Below are positions 30,689 through 38,723 of a DNA stretch of 64,000 nucleotides, piece after piece. The position numbers and the translations under genes were made by a program. The first letter of the stretch is position 1. Each line of letters opens with the position of its first letter. Source of the DNA: Pseudemcibacter aquimaris (lineage in GTDB: Bacteria; Pseudomonadota; Alphaproteobacteria; Sphingomonadales; Emcibacteraceae); NCBI RefSeq assembly GCF_028869115.1, contig NZ_CP079800.1, positions 1-64,000 on the forward strand. The letters run 5' to 3'. The notes beneath the pieces were generated by a model that had not been told where the DNA came from, did not search any database, and saw nothing but the letters and a program-made list of their open reading frames with translations.

Positions 30689-31726
30689 GTGGAATATCGA
30701 CCACTCGGCAGAACCGATTTAAAAGTATCGAATATCTGCCTCGGCACCATGACATGGGGCAGACAAAACACAGAAATTGAGGCCCACGAACAGCTTGATT
30801 ATGCCATCGGTAAAGGCATCAATTTTATCGATACGGCGGAACTTTATGCGGTTCCAAGTGGCCCTGAATATGCAGGGCAAACAGAAAAAATCATTGGTAA
30901 CTGGCTTTCCAAAAATGGAAACCGTGATGAATTAATCATTGCCAGTAAAGTGGCGGGTTATTCAACGGCGGACTGGTTACGTGACGGTGAAAAAGAAACC
31001 CGTCTTAACCGTGATCAAATGACATATGCACTTGAAAACAGCCTTAAACGGTTGGGCACCGATTATATTGATGTTTATTATACCCACTGGCCGGACCGTA
31101 AAATCGGACTGTTTAAAGATAGTTTTGGCTATAATCATATTGATGATCCGGATGCCGTTCCCATTGAAGAAACCATGGAAGTGTTAAACGATTTTGTGAA
31201 ATCCGGCAAGGTTCGTCATGTGGCCATTTCCAATGAAACGCCGTGGGGCGCGATGCAATATTTAAACAGCACAGGGCCACGTGTCGGCCTTATTCAAAAT
31301 GCTTATAGTTTGGTGAATAGATTATTCGAGCATGGACTTGCGGAATTTTCAATGCGTGAAAATATGGGACTTGCTGCCTATTCACCGCTTGCGGCGGGTG
31401 TGCTGTCCGGTAAATATGTGAACGGCGCACTACCAAAAGGAAGCCGCAGAGAATTATTCCCGGAATTTACAACGAGATATAGTTCTGATCATACGAGCGT
31501 GGCGGTTGAAAAATATTATAACCTGGCAAGAGAGCATGGTTTGACACTAACGGCACTTGCACAAAAATTTGTTGATACAAGACCGTTTGTCACAACAAGT
31601 ATTATTGGCGCAACGAGCATGGATCAGTTAAAAGAAAATATTGATGCATTTGATATCAAATGGAATGATGAGCTGGAAGAGCAAGTGAATAAAATTCACC
31701 GTGATAATCCATCACCAGCACCATAG
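30689..31726 (+). CDS. Aldo-keto reductase, Tas-like
   Basis: A 345-residue NADP(H)-dependent aldo-keto reductase, matching the length and features of the E. coli Tas group. The Asp and Tyr of the catalytic tetrad are in FIDTAELY, Lys in IASKVAGY and His in YYTHWPDR. GTG start with TAAGGA upstream. It lies 15 bp before msrA and is likely co-transcribed with it, perhaps as part of an oxidative-damage response. The substrate is unknown. Confidence 0.87.
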   Translation: MEYRPLGRTDLKVSNICLGTMTWGRQNTEIEAHEQLDYAIGKGINFIDTAELYAVPSGPEYAGQTEKIIGNWLSKNGNRDELIIASKVAGYSTADWLRDGEKETRLNRDQMTYALENSLKRLGTDYIDVYYTHWPDRKIGLFKDSFGYNHIDDPDAVPIEETMEVLNDFVKSGKVRHVAISNETPWGAMQYLNSTGPRVGLIQNAYSLVNRLFEHGLAEFSMRENMGLAAYSPLAAGVLSGKYVNGALPKGSRRELFPEFTTRYSSDHTSVAVEKYYNLAREHGLTLTALAQKFVDTRPFVTTSIIGATSMDQLKENIDAFDIKWNDELEEQVNKIHRDNPSPAP

Positions 31727-31741
31727 AAAGGTAAGAATATT

Positions 31742-32212
31742 ATGGAAAAAGCAATTTTTGCAGCAGGATGCTTTTGGGGCGTGGAGCTTAATTTTTCAAA
31801 AGTAGAAGGCGTTAAAGAAACAAAAGTAGGTTACATCGGCGGGGATACAGAAAACCCAACATACGAGGAAGTATGCGGCAAGGGAACCAAACACGCCGAA
31901 GCAATTGAAATTATGTATGATCCTGATGTGATCAGTTTTGAAGGGCTTCTTGAAAATCTTTGGGAATTTCATGACCCGACAACATTAAACCGTCAAGGAC
32001 CGGATGTGGGTACACAATATCGTTCGGCTGTATTCTATCTTAATGATGAACAAAAGGCGGCAGCTGAAAAATCGATTGCTGATCTTGATGCATCAGGAAA
32101 ATTTAAAGACCCTGTTGTTACATCACTTGAAGAGGCAACAACATTTTGGCCAGCTGAAGAATATCATCAGAAATATCTTGAGAAAAAAGGCATCACCATC
32201 GCTTGTGTATAA
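31742..32212 (+). CDS. msrA: Peptide-methionine (S)-S-oxide reductase MsrA
   Basis: MsrA reduces methionine S-sulfoxide. The 156-residue cytoplasmic form has the catalytic Cys10 in GCFWGVE, and the substrate-pocket motifs [19 protein letters not shown] and EYHQKYL. It follows the aldo-keto reductase gene after 15 bp and is convergent with tdh. Confidence 0.95.
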   Translation: MEKAIFAAGCFWGVELNFSKVEGVKETKVGYIGGDTENPTYEEVCGKGTKHAEAIEIMYDPDVISFEGLLENLWEFHDPTTLNRQGPDVGTQYRSAVFYLNDEQKAAAEKSIADLDASGKFKDPVVTSLEEATTFWPAEEYHQKYLEKKGITIACV

Positions 32213-32233
32213 ACGAGTGGTGATGCGCATCCA

Positions 32234-33259
32234 TTATTCCCAATCAATGATCACCTTTCCGGATTGTCCGGAAAGCATGGCGTCAAACGCTTGTTGGTAA
32301 TCATCCAGTTTGTAATGATGTGTCAGGATCGGGCTTAAATCAAGTCCGCCTTCCAGCATTGCAATCATTTTATACCATGTTTCAAACATGCGGCGGCCAT
32401 AAATCCCGCGAATTTCAAGTCCTTTAAAAATCACATGGTTCCAGTTAATCGTGGTTTCTTCCGGTAAAATACCAAGTAGCGCGATTTTACCGCCATGATT
32501 CATCAAATCTAGCATATCACCAAAGGCAGATGGATTACCTGACATTTCAAGACCCACATCGAACCCTTCGGTCATGTTTAATTCATCCATAACCTCGGCC
32601 GCGGATTTGCGTGTTACATTAACGGCGCGCGTTGCGCCCATTTGTTTCGCCATACCCAGCCTATAATCATTTACATCGGTAATGACGACATTGCGGGCAC
32701 CGACATGTTTGGCAATGGCAACCGCCATAATGCCGATGGGGCCAGCACCAGTAATAAGCACGTCTTCACCCACGAGATCATAAGTAAGCGCCGTATGGGC
32801 CGCATTACCAAGCGGATCAAGGATCGCACCAAGGTCATCACTAATGGTTGATGGTAACGGACATACATTTGTTGCTGGCGCGCTGATATATTCCGCGAAT
32901 GCGCCCGGGCGATTAACACCTATACCGACCGTATTACGACAAAGATGGCGTTCGCCAGCGCGACATTTCCGACAATGTCCACATGTGACGTGTCCTTCTG
33001 CTGAAACGCGTTGTCCGATAGAAAGGCCAACAACTTCTGAACCCAGCTCAACGATTTCACCGACAAATTCATGGCCTACTGTCATGGGCACGGGAATGGT
33101 TTGTTGTGCCCAATCATCCCAATTGTAAATATGGATGTCCGTACCGCAAATGGCCGTTTTCTTTACTTTAATCAGTACATCATTATGGCCAATGGTTGGT
33201 TTTTCAATTTCTTCTAGCCAGATACCGACTTCTGACTTTGCTTTAACAAGGCTTTTCAT
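32234..33259 (-). CDS. tdh: L-threonine 3-dehydrogenase
   Basis: A zinc-dependent medium-chain dehydrogenase that oxidises threonine to 2-amino-3-ketobutyrate. The 341-residue protein has catalytic zinc ligands in [10 protein letters not shown] and GHEFVGE, the structural zinc four-Cys cluster [15 protein letters not shown], and the NAD motif GAGPIGIMA. It lies 8 bp downstream of kbl; the product of Tdh is the substrate of Kbl. Confidence 0.96.
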   Translation of the reverse strand: MKSLVKAKSEVGIWLEEIEKPTIGHNDVLIKVKKTAICGTDIHIYNWDDWAQQTIPVPMTVGHEFVGEIVELGSEVVGLSIGQRVSAEGHVTCGHCRKCRAGERHLCRNTVGIGVNRPGAFAEYISAPATNVCPLPSTISDDLGAILDPLGNAAHTALTYDLVGEDVLITGAGPIGIMAVAIAKHVGARNVVITDVNDYRLGMAKQMGATRAVNVTRKSAAEVMDELNMTEGFDVGLEMSGNPSAFGDMLDLMNHGGKIALLGILPEETTINWNHVIFKGLEIRGIYGRRMFETWYKMIAMLEGGLDLSPILTHHYKLDDYQQAFDAMLSGQSGKVIIDWE

Positions 33260-33267
33260 TTTATCAC

Positions 33268-34464
33268 CTATTCAATAACACCGAGTTCACGTCCAATTTT
33301 GATGAAAGCTGCAATGGCTTTATCCAATTGCGCTTTCGTATGGGCCGCGGACATTTGCGTTCTGATGCGTGCTTCACCCTTTGGAACAACAGGGAAAGAG
33401 AAGCCAATGACGAAAATGCCTTCTTCCAATAATTTATCCGCCATATCGGATGCGAGCTTGGCATCGCCCAGCATTACGGGGATGATGGCATGATCAGCAC
33501 CAGCAAGTGTAAATCCGGCTTCTGTCATTTTTTCACGGAAATAAGAACTGTTGAACCGTAGCGTTTCAAGAAGTTCACGTCTTTCCGATAGCAAATCAAT
33601 CACTTTGCATGATGTTGCCGCGATCACAGGTGCCAGTGTGTTTGAAAATAGATAAGGGCGTGATCTTTGACGCAGCCATTCAACGACCTCTTTCGATGCG
33701 GCGGTATAACCACCGGATGCACCGCCCATGGCCTTGCCCAATGTGCCGGTGATGATATTAACACGGTCTTGAACGCCGAAAAATTCAGGCGTGCCTGCGC
33801 CCGTTTCACCGGTAAAGCCAACGGCATGGCTGTCATCAACCATCACCATAGCGTCATATTTTTCCGCTAGATCACAAATCACCGGAAGGTTTGCTAAGAT
33901 CCCGTCCATTGAGAAAACACCGTCTGTGGCGATTAATCTGAAACGTGCGTCTTGCGCATCCTGAAGACATTTTTCAAGATCAGCCATATCGTTATTGGCA
34001 TAACGGAAACGCTTTGCCTTACAAAGGCGAACGCCGTCAATAATACTGGCGTGGTTCAATGCATCTGAAATGATCGCATCTTCCGGCCCCAGAAGTGTTT
34101 CGAAAAGACCTGCATTGGCATCAAAACAACTCGGGTAAAGGATCACATCTTCCATTTTCAGGAATTTGCTTAATTTTTCTTCTAACTCTTTATGGATGTC
34201 CTGTGTTCCGCAAATGAAACGCACGGATGACATGCCGTATCCATATTGATCAAGCGATTCTTTGGCCGTATCCACAAGGATCTGATCATTGGAAAGACCA
34301 AGATAGTTATTGGCACAGAAATTGATAAATTCATCATCGTTTGATGATGCGACTTTAACGGCTGCCTGTTGCGGCGTGGTAATCACGCGTTCCGATTTAT
34401 ATAAACCGTCGGTCTTAAGTGTTGAAATTTGATCATTTAAGAAATTTTTATAGCGATCTGACAT
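33268..34464 (-). CDS. kbl: Glycine C-acetyltransferase (2-amino-3-ketobutyrate CoA ligase)
   Basis: A PLP enzyme that cleaves 2-amino-3-ketobutyrate with CoA to glycine and acetyl-CoA, the second step of threonine breakdown. The 398-residue protein shows the alpha-oxoamine synthase signatures [10 protein letters not shown] and [13 protein letters not shown], the latter with the PLP lysine. ATG 34464 follows GGAG; the in-frame TTG 12 nt upstream overlaps that site and is unlikely. It heads kbl-tdh and lies just downstream of an XRE-cupin regulator gene. Confidence 0.95.
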   Translation of the reverse strand: MSDRYKNFLNDQISTLKTDGLYKSERVITTPQQAAVKVASSNDDEFINFCANNYLGLSNDQILVDTAKESLDQYGYGMSSVRFICGTQDIHKELEEKLSKFLKMEDVILYPSCFDANAGLFETLLGPEDAIISDALNHASIIDGVRLCKAKRFRYANNDMADLEKCLQDAQDARFRLIATDGVFSMDGILANLPVICDLAEKYDAMVMVDDSHAVGFTGETGAGTPEFFGVQDRVNIITGTLGKAMGGASGGYTAASKEVVEWLRQRSRPYLFSNTLAPVIAATSCKVIDLLSERRELLETLRFNSSYFREKMTEAGFTLAGADHAIIPVMLGDAKLASDMADKLLEEGIFVIGFSFPVVPKGEARIRTQMSAAHTKAQLDKAIAAFIKIGRELGVIE

Positions 34465-34487
34465 GGCCTGCTCCAATAAATAGTATA

Positions 34488-34538
34488 TTCATGAATCAGG
34501 TTGTACAATATATTAAACTAAAAGTCTAGTATATTGTA
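34488..34538. promoter_or_regulatory. Operator-like palindromes upstream of kbl-tdh
   Basis: TTCATGAAT (34488-34496) is followed by a 9-bp inverted repeat, TACAATATA (34504-34512) and TATATTGTA (34530-34538), around 17 bp. TTCATGAAT and a nearby CAATATA recur in front of the XRE-cupin gene, suggesting that the regulator binds both. Confidence 0.5.
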
Positions 34539-34539
34539 T

Positions 34540-35112
34540 TTATGGTGTGTGAACGATCAATATGGCTTGTGCGGGCCATTCTTCATTGTTTTTAATATAG
34601 TGATGAACATCGGCGTCATATCTCGCGGTGTCACCGGCTTCTAATAATTTTTCCTCGTCCCCCATGGAAATGAGCACCGAGCCACGCAGTACGGTTAAAT
34701 GTTCACGGGTGCCATTTGTGTGGGGTTCAGAATCAAGAATGCCGCCTTTTTCGATATTAAGCTCATACCATTCTACCTTGGAAACCAGATCGAGTGGCCC
34801 AAGAATTCTAAGGGTACAAAGGCCATCTGCGCTCTGTATTTCTGGGGTTTGATGGCTTTTTAAAATTTGAATATTTTGTTTATCTTGGGTTTCCTTGGGC
34901 GCGGCACCCAGCAAATCGCCAATATCAATATTCAATGCTTCCGTCAGGCTCCAAAGTGTGCCGACGGTTGGATTGGTTTTATTTCGTTCGATTTGAGAAA
35001 GCATTGATTTGGAAACACCGCTGCTTGTGGCGAGCTGATCCAGCGTTAATCCTTTTGCGGATCTTAACTGTTTGATCGTTTTTCCGATGTCTGGCAATTG
35101 TTGTTGTGACAT
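34540..35112 (-). CDS. XRE-family transcriptional regulator with cupin domain
   Basis: A 190-residue regulator. An N-terminal helix-turn-helix (about 12-66, with LTLDQLATSSGVSKSMLSQI) is joined to a C-terminal cupin barrel (about 105-185) that probably binds a small ligand. It lies directly upstream of kbl-tdh on the same strand. The gap between them and its own upstream region share the motif TTCATGAAT...CAATATA, so it probably controls threonine catabolism and itself. The ligand may be an amino acid, but this is not shown. Confidence 0.85.
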   Translation of the reverse strand: MSQQQLPDIGKTIKQLRSAKGLTLDQLATSSGVSKSMLSQIERNKTNPTVGTLWSLTEALNIDIGDLLGAAPKETQDKQNIQILKSHQTPEIQSADGLCTLRILGPLDLVSKVEWYELNIEKGGILDSEPHTNGTREHLTVLRGSVLISMGDEEKLLEAGDTARYDADVHHYIKNNEEWPAQAILIVHTP

Positions 35113-35121
35113 AAATCTGCT

Positions 35122-35150
35122 TTCATGAATTTATGTTCAATATAATGAAT
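35122..35150. promoter_or_regulatory. Operator-like palindromes upstream of the XRE-cupin gene
   Basis: TTCATGAAT (35122-35130) followed by TTCAATATAATGAA, an imperfect palindrome with TTCA/TGAA half-sites. This resembles the arrangement in front of kbl. Confidence 0.45.
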
Positions 35151-35160
35151 TTATATGATT

Positions 35161-35901
35161 TTACAACATCAATTCTTCACTGCGATCGAGCAGGCGGTGT
35201 TCTATCTCTTGCATGAAGCTTTCTTTATCAAGGCCTTTGGGCATCGGTTCGGAATATTCAACGATTAATTCCCCTGGCCATTTAATCCATGATTTCTTTG
35301 GCCAACAAACACCAGCATTATGGGCAACGACAATCACATCCAGATCGGCTTCTTCTTGGAAATAGAATGTACCGGATTTTAATTTCCGCCTTTCACCAAC
35401 AACCGTTCTGGTGCCTTCCGCGAAAATAATCAGCGGCATTTTGTTTTGGATCAGCGTTTTTACAATGTCGGCCGTTTGTTTTTGTGCTTCACTTGCGCCA
35501 CGGTTGATGGCGGGGACTTTCATTTTTTTAAAGACATAATTTAAACAAGGTACCCTGAATAATTCTTTTTTTGCCAGTGCCGTAAGGTTTGGGGATCTGC
35601 GGTAAAGAAAAAGTGCATCCATATTGCTCATATGTTTGCTGCAAAAAATAAAGCTCTTGCCCACTGGGATATTTTCAATGCCGCGCTCGATTATTTTTAT
35701 ATTCGCGATTTTTTCATATGCGGTGATGATGATATCAATCATCTTCCCGATCGCATTACGCATGGGTTCAGGGGATTTGAAGAAAGATGTCGGGAAAAGC
35801 CAAAAAAGAACGCCAAGCGTGATGAAGCTATAAAAGAAAAAATTAAAGATCAGTGATCTAACGATAATCGAAAAGGTTAGTTTTTGTTTATCCGCGCTCA
35901 T
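35161..35901 (-). CDS. plsC: 1-acyl-sn-glycerol-3-phosphate acyltransferase
   Basis: A membrane-associated acyltransferase that makes phosphatidic acid from lysophosphatidic acid. The 246-residue protein has an N-terminal membrane helix (about 13-32), the catalytic HX4D motif HMSNMD, and the substrate motif FAEGTRT. It overlaps the end of the MATE gene by 14 bp, so the two are likely co-transcribed. A different acyl-acceptor specificity is possible. Confidence 0.9.
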   Translation of the reverse strand: MSADKQKLTFSIIVRSLIFNFFFYSFITLGVLFWLFPTSFFKSPEPMRNAIGKMIDIIITAYEKIANIKIIERGIENIPVGKSFIFCSKHMSNMDALFLYRRSPNLTALAKKELFRVPCLNYVFKKMKVPAINRGASEAQKQTADIVKTLIQNKMPLIIFAEGTRTVVGERRKLKSGTFYFQEEADLDVIVVAHNAGVCWPKKSWIKWPGELIVEYSEPMPKGLDKESFMQEIEHRLLDRSEELML

Positions 35902-37273
35902 AGACCGGTTTTTTCACCATTGTTAAATAAAAGAAACGTGACGTTAATAATATAAACGATAGCAGGCTAGCGACAATGACGCATTCAATCAAGCCTAACT
36001 GTCCATGATCCAGTGTAAAGGTCAGATACCAAGCAAGCGGGATCATAACGATTGAATAACAGATGACATAAAAAATTGCCGGCATCCAGATATCTTGTGC
36101 GCCGCGCAAGGCATTACCCATAACGGTTTGCGCCGTATCAAGAAACAGCATCCATATGGATAAGATGATCATCGGGATGGTGAGGGCAATCAAGGCAGCG
36201 TCAGTTGTAAAAAAGCTAACGATAGTTTCAGGGTAAAAATACAATATGAACATCATCGGTAAACAGATCATGCCATTATAAGCAATGCCGCAAATACCAG
36301 CCAGCGCCATATCATGATGATCGCCACGCCCCATGGCGATGCCCACGCGAACGGATGTCGCCGCCGCAACCCCATAACAAACCATGAACGGAACACCAAA
36401 GATGGTAAAGGCAATGGTAAGGGAGCCAAGTGCAAGGCTGCTGATATATCCTGCAAAAATATAAAGCGCGGCAAAACCTAGATGCTCGATCGTGTTGGTT
36501 AGGCCCGCCGCATATCCGATGTGTCTTTGTTTGCGCCAAATCGGCCATTTAAGGTCCACTTTTTCAAGCAGGCCGTATTTTTCGCGGTCCAGTTTCATAA
36601 AGATATATGTAAACATGGATAAGGCAAGGAACGTACGAACTATCGTTGTTGCCCATGCGGAACCCACGGCCCCCATTGGATCAAACCCAAGATTGCCCCA
36701 AACAAAAATCCAATTCAGGAAAATATTCAGGAAGTTGGCAACTAACATAAACAACATACCAGGCAGCGGGCGGCTTATTCCTTCAAGGAAAAACTGTGAA
36801 CATAACATCGGCCCTAGCATCATGATGCCAAAGGCAAGCACGCGGACAACTTCACCGCCGCCACGTGCAATGTCTGGCGTTTGACCAAGCGCGAGCAGGA
36901 TAGGCTCACCAAACAGGCATATGATTAAACCAATAAACCCGACTCCAAGCCCATAAGGCAGGGACCTTTTCCAGACGCGGCCACATTCTTTGTAATTTTC
37001 AGCGCCATATGCATTGGATGTCAGAACCATTGTGCCCATCATAAGACCAATCATGGCAACCGTTAGGGTCGAACCAATCGCACTATTGGCGAGCCCCTGA
37101 TAGGCGAGTTCTTCTGAGGAATATTGCGCAACCATCGCCGTATCGACAATACCAAGGGTCATAATCCCAAGGCGCTGCAGGATAATAGGCCATGATAAAG
37201 AAACCAGTTGTGAAAACTGTCTTTTTATCCGGGCTTTATCCCATTTGTCGTAATGTGTTTCAAGCGTGGTCAT
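35888..37273 (-). CDS. MATE family efflux transporter
   Basis: A 461-residue integral membrane protein with about 12 transmembrane helices in two homologous halves. The first-half helix around LSWPIILQRLGIMTLGIVDT is typical of MATE proteins, which export drugs or metabolites using a Na+ or H+ gradient. The substrate cannot be inferred. It is followed by plsC with a 14-bp overlap. Confidence 0.9.
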   Translation of the reverse strand: MTTLETHYDKWDKARIKRQFSQLVSLSWPIILQRLGIMTLGIVDTAMVAQYSSEELAYQGLANSAIGSTLTVAMIGLMMGTMVLTSNAYGAENYKECGRVWKRSLPYGLGVGFIGLIICLFGEPILLALGQTPDIARGGGEVVRVLAFGIMMLGPMLCSQFFLEGISRPLPGMLFMLVANFLNIFLNWIFVWGNLGFDPMGAVGSAWATTIVRTFLALSMFTYIFMKLDREKYGLLEKVDLKWPIWRKQRHIGYAAGLTNTIEHLGFAALYIFAGYISSLALGSLTIAFTIFGVPFMVCYGVAAATSVRVGIAMGRGDHHDMALAGICGIAYNGMICLPMMFILYFYPETIVSFFTTDAALIALTIPMIILSIWMLFLDTAQTVMGNALRGAQDIWMPAIFYVICYSIVMIPLAWYLTFTLDHGQLGLIECVIVASLLSFILLTSRFFYLTMVKKPVYERG

Positions 37274-37350
37274 TTTTACCTCTTACTGCACTAAGAGTAA
37301 GAGGTACACGATTTAAATAAATTAGCAAATGTTATTTTTATGTCTGGGTT

Positions 37351-38232
37351 TTAAGCTGGTTCTTCGATGCCAGCTTGTCTGCAGGCGGCGGTAACCGTAT
37401 TGGCAAGAAGAACCGCAATTGTCATTGGGCCAACGCCGCCCGGTACAGGGGTAATCGCGCCCGCTCGTTCCGCCGCACTATCAAATTCAACATCACCGAC
37501 AAGTTTTGTTTTGCCATCGTCTTTGGTGATGCGGTTAATACCAACGTCGATCACTGTTGCGCCTTCTTTAATCCAGTCGCCTTTTACAAGTTCCGGAACA
37601 CCAACGGCCGCGACAACAATGTCTGCACGGCGAACGACATCTTCGATGTTTTTCGTGCGGCTGTGGGCGATGGTCACAGTACAGCTTTCATTAAGCAGCA
37701 GTTGCGCCATAGGATTACCAACAATATTCGAACGGCCCACAACCACGGCATCAAGTCCGCTAAGATTTCCCAATTTATCCTTAAGCATCATGATGCAGCC
37801 AAGGGGTGTACATGGCACCATGCCTTTACCACCCGTGGCCAGCAAGCCGCTGTTGATTACGTGAAAACCATCCACGTCTTTTTCCGGTGAAATACTTTCA
37901 ATCACGGCTGCTTCATTTATATGTTTTGGTAGCGGCAGTTGAACCAGAATACCATGAACAGCAGGATCATTATTAAGTTCGTTGACCTTTGCGATCAGGT
38001 CGGCTTCGCTGACATCATCATTCATAAGATGCTCGAAACTATTCATTCCTGCGGCAACGGTGGATTTATTTTTGTTGCGTACATAAACCTGACTGGCTGG
38101 ATCCTCACCCACGAGCACAACCGCAAGGCCCGGTGTCAGGTCATGATCATTTTTTAATGTTTCAACTTTGCGGGCGACAGTTTCTTTTACATTCGCGGCG
38201 AATGCCTTACCGTCAATAATCGATGCGGTCAT
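37351..38232 (-). CDS. folD: Bifunctional methylenetetrahydrofolate dehydrogenase / cyclohydrolase FolD
   Basis: A cytoplasmic enzyme that converts 5,10-methylene-THF to 10-formyl-THF. The 293-residue protein has the catalytic Lys in YVRNKNK, the [10 protein letters not shown] segment, and the NADP-binding [14 protein letters not shown] and [10 protein letters not shown] motifs. It lies downstream of yggT on the same strand, with AAAGGA before the ATG. Confidence 0.96.
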   Translation of the reverse strand: MTASIIDGKAFAANVKETVARKVETLKNDHDLTPGLAVVLVGEDPASQVYVRNKNKSTVAAGMNSFEHLMNDDVSEADLIAKVNELNNDPAVHGILVQLPLPKHINEAAVIESISPEKDVDGFHVINSGLLATGGKGMVPCTPLGCIMMLKDKLGNLSGLDAVVVGRSNIVGNPMAQLLLNESCTVTIAHSRTKNIEDVVRRADIVVAAVGVPELVKGDWIKEGATVIDVGINRITKDDGKTKLVGDVEFDSAAERAGAITPVPGGVGPMTIAVLLANTVTAACRQAGIEEPA

Positions 38233-38546
38233 GAAAAATCCTTTTTATGCGAGTGAAACGATGGCTTCAGCAATGAACCTGGCGCCAAATTCCAATAATA
38301 GAATAATATAATCGGTGAAAAATCAAGACCGCCCATGCCGCCGCCCATTAGGCGTCTGAATGGCGCAAGCGCAGGTTCAAATAAGCGGTAAAGGGAGCCA
38401 TAAATCATGTTTACAAATTGGTTATAGGCATTAATGACATTAAATGACATCAATAGGCTTAAAATGATGTAAACGAAAAGCAAAAATTTTGCGATGCTGG
38501 CGATTGTTAAGACAAGGTCAGCGAGTATAAAAGCAAAGTTACCCAT
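38229..38546 (-). CDS. YggT family membrane protein with a frameshifted 3' end
   Basis: The first 80 or so residues are a normal YggT protein: a transmembrane helix near 9-35, [15 protein letters not shown], and LDFSPII at the start of the second helix. After about residue 82 (near 38301) the frame gives an unlikely hydrophilic tail and runs 4 bp into folD. Reading one base back gives [18 protein letters not shown], which restores the second hydrophobic helix and stops at 38245, about 12 bp before the folD ATG. A one-base deletion or a sequence error near 38295-38305 is likely. YggT proteins are linked to membrane protein placement and osmotic stress, but their role is unclear. Confidence 0.8.
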   Translation of the reverse strand: MGNFAFILADLVLTIASIAKFLLFVYIILSLLMSFNVINAYNQFVNMIYGSLYRLFEPALAPFRRLMGGGMGGLDFSPIILFYYWNLAPGSLLKPSFHSHKKDFS

Positions 38547-38723
38547 AAATTATTTCCAAAATCAAAAATATATCTTTTGATAGATGTAAATGCAGAACGC
38601 CCATCTTTCAATAGCAACTTGTAAAAAATCCCAGAATTCTTGGGAAAATATATAATTTGTTAACAATTTGGTTATAGTCTATATAGTGCAATATTGTATC
38701 TGAAGAAATCAGAGTAGAAAAAA

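Noticed and set aside
38650-38690. CtrA box (TTAA-N7-TTAA) upstream of the FlaEY-like gene
   Set aside because: TTAA-CAATTTG-GTTA matches only one half-site fully, too weak to call in AT-rich DNA.
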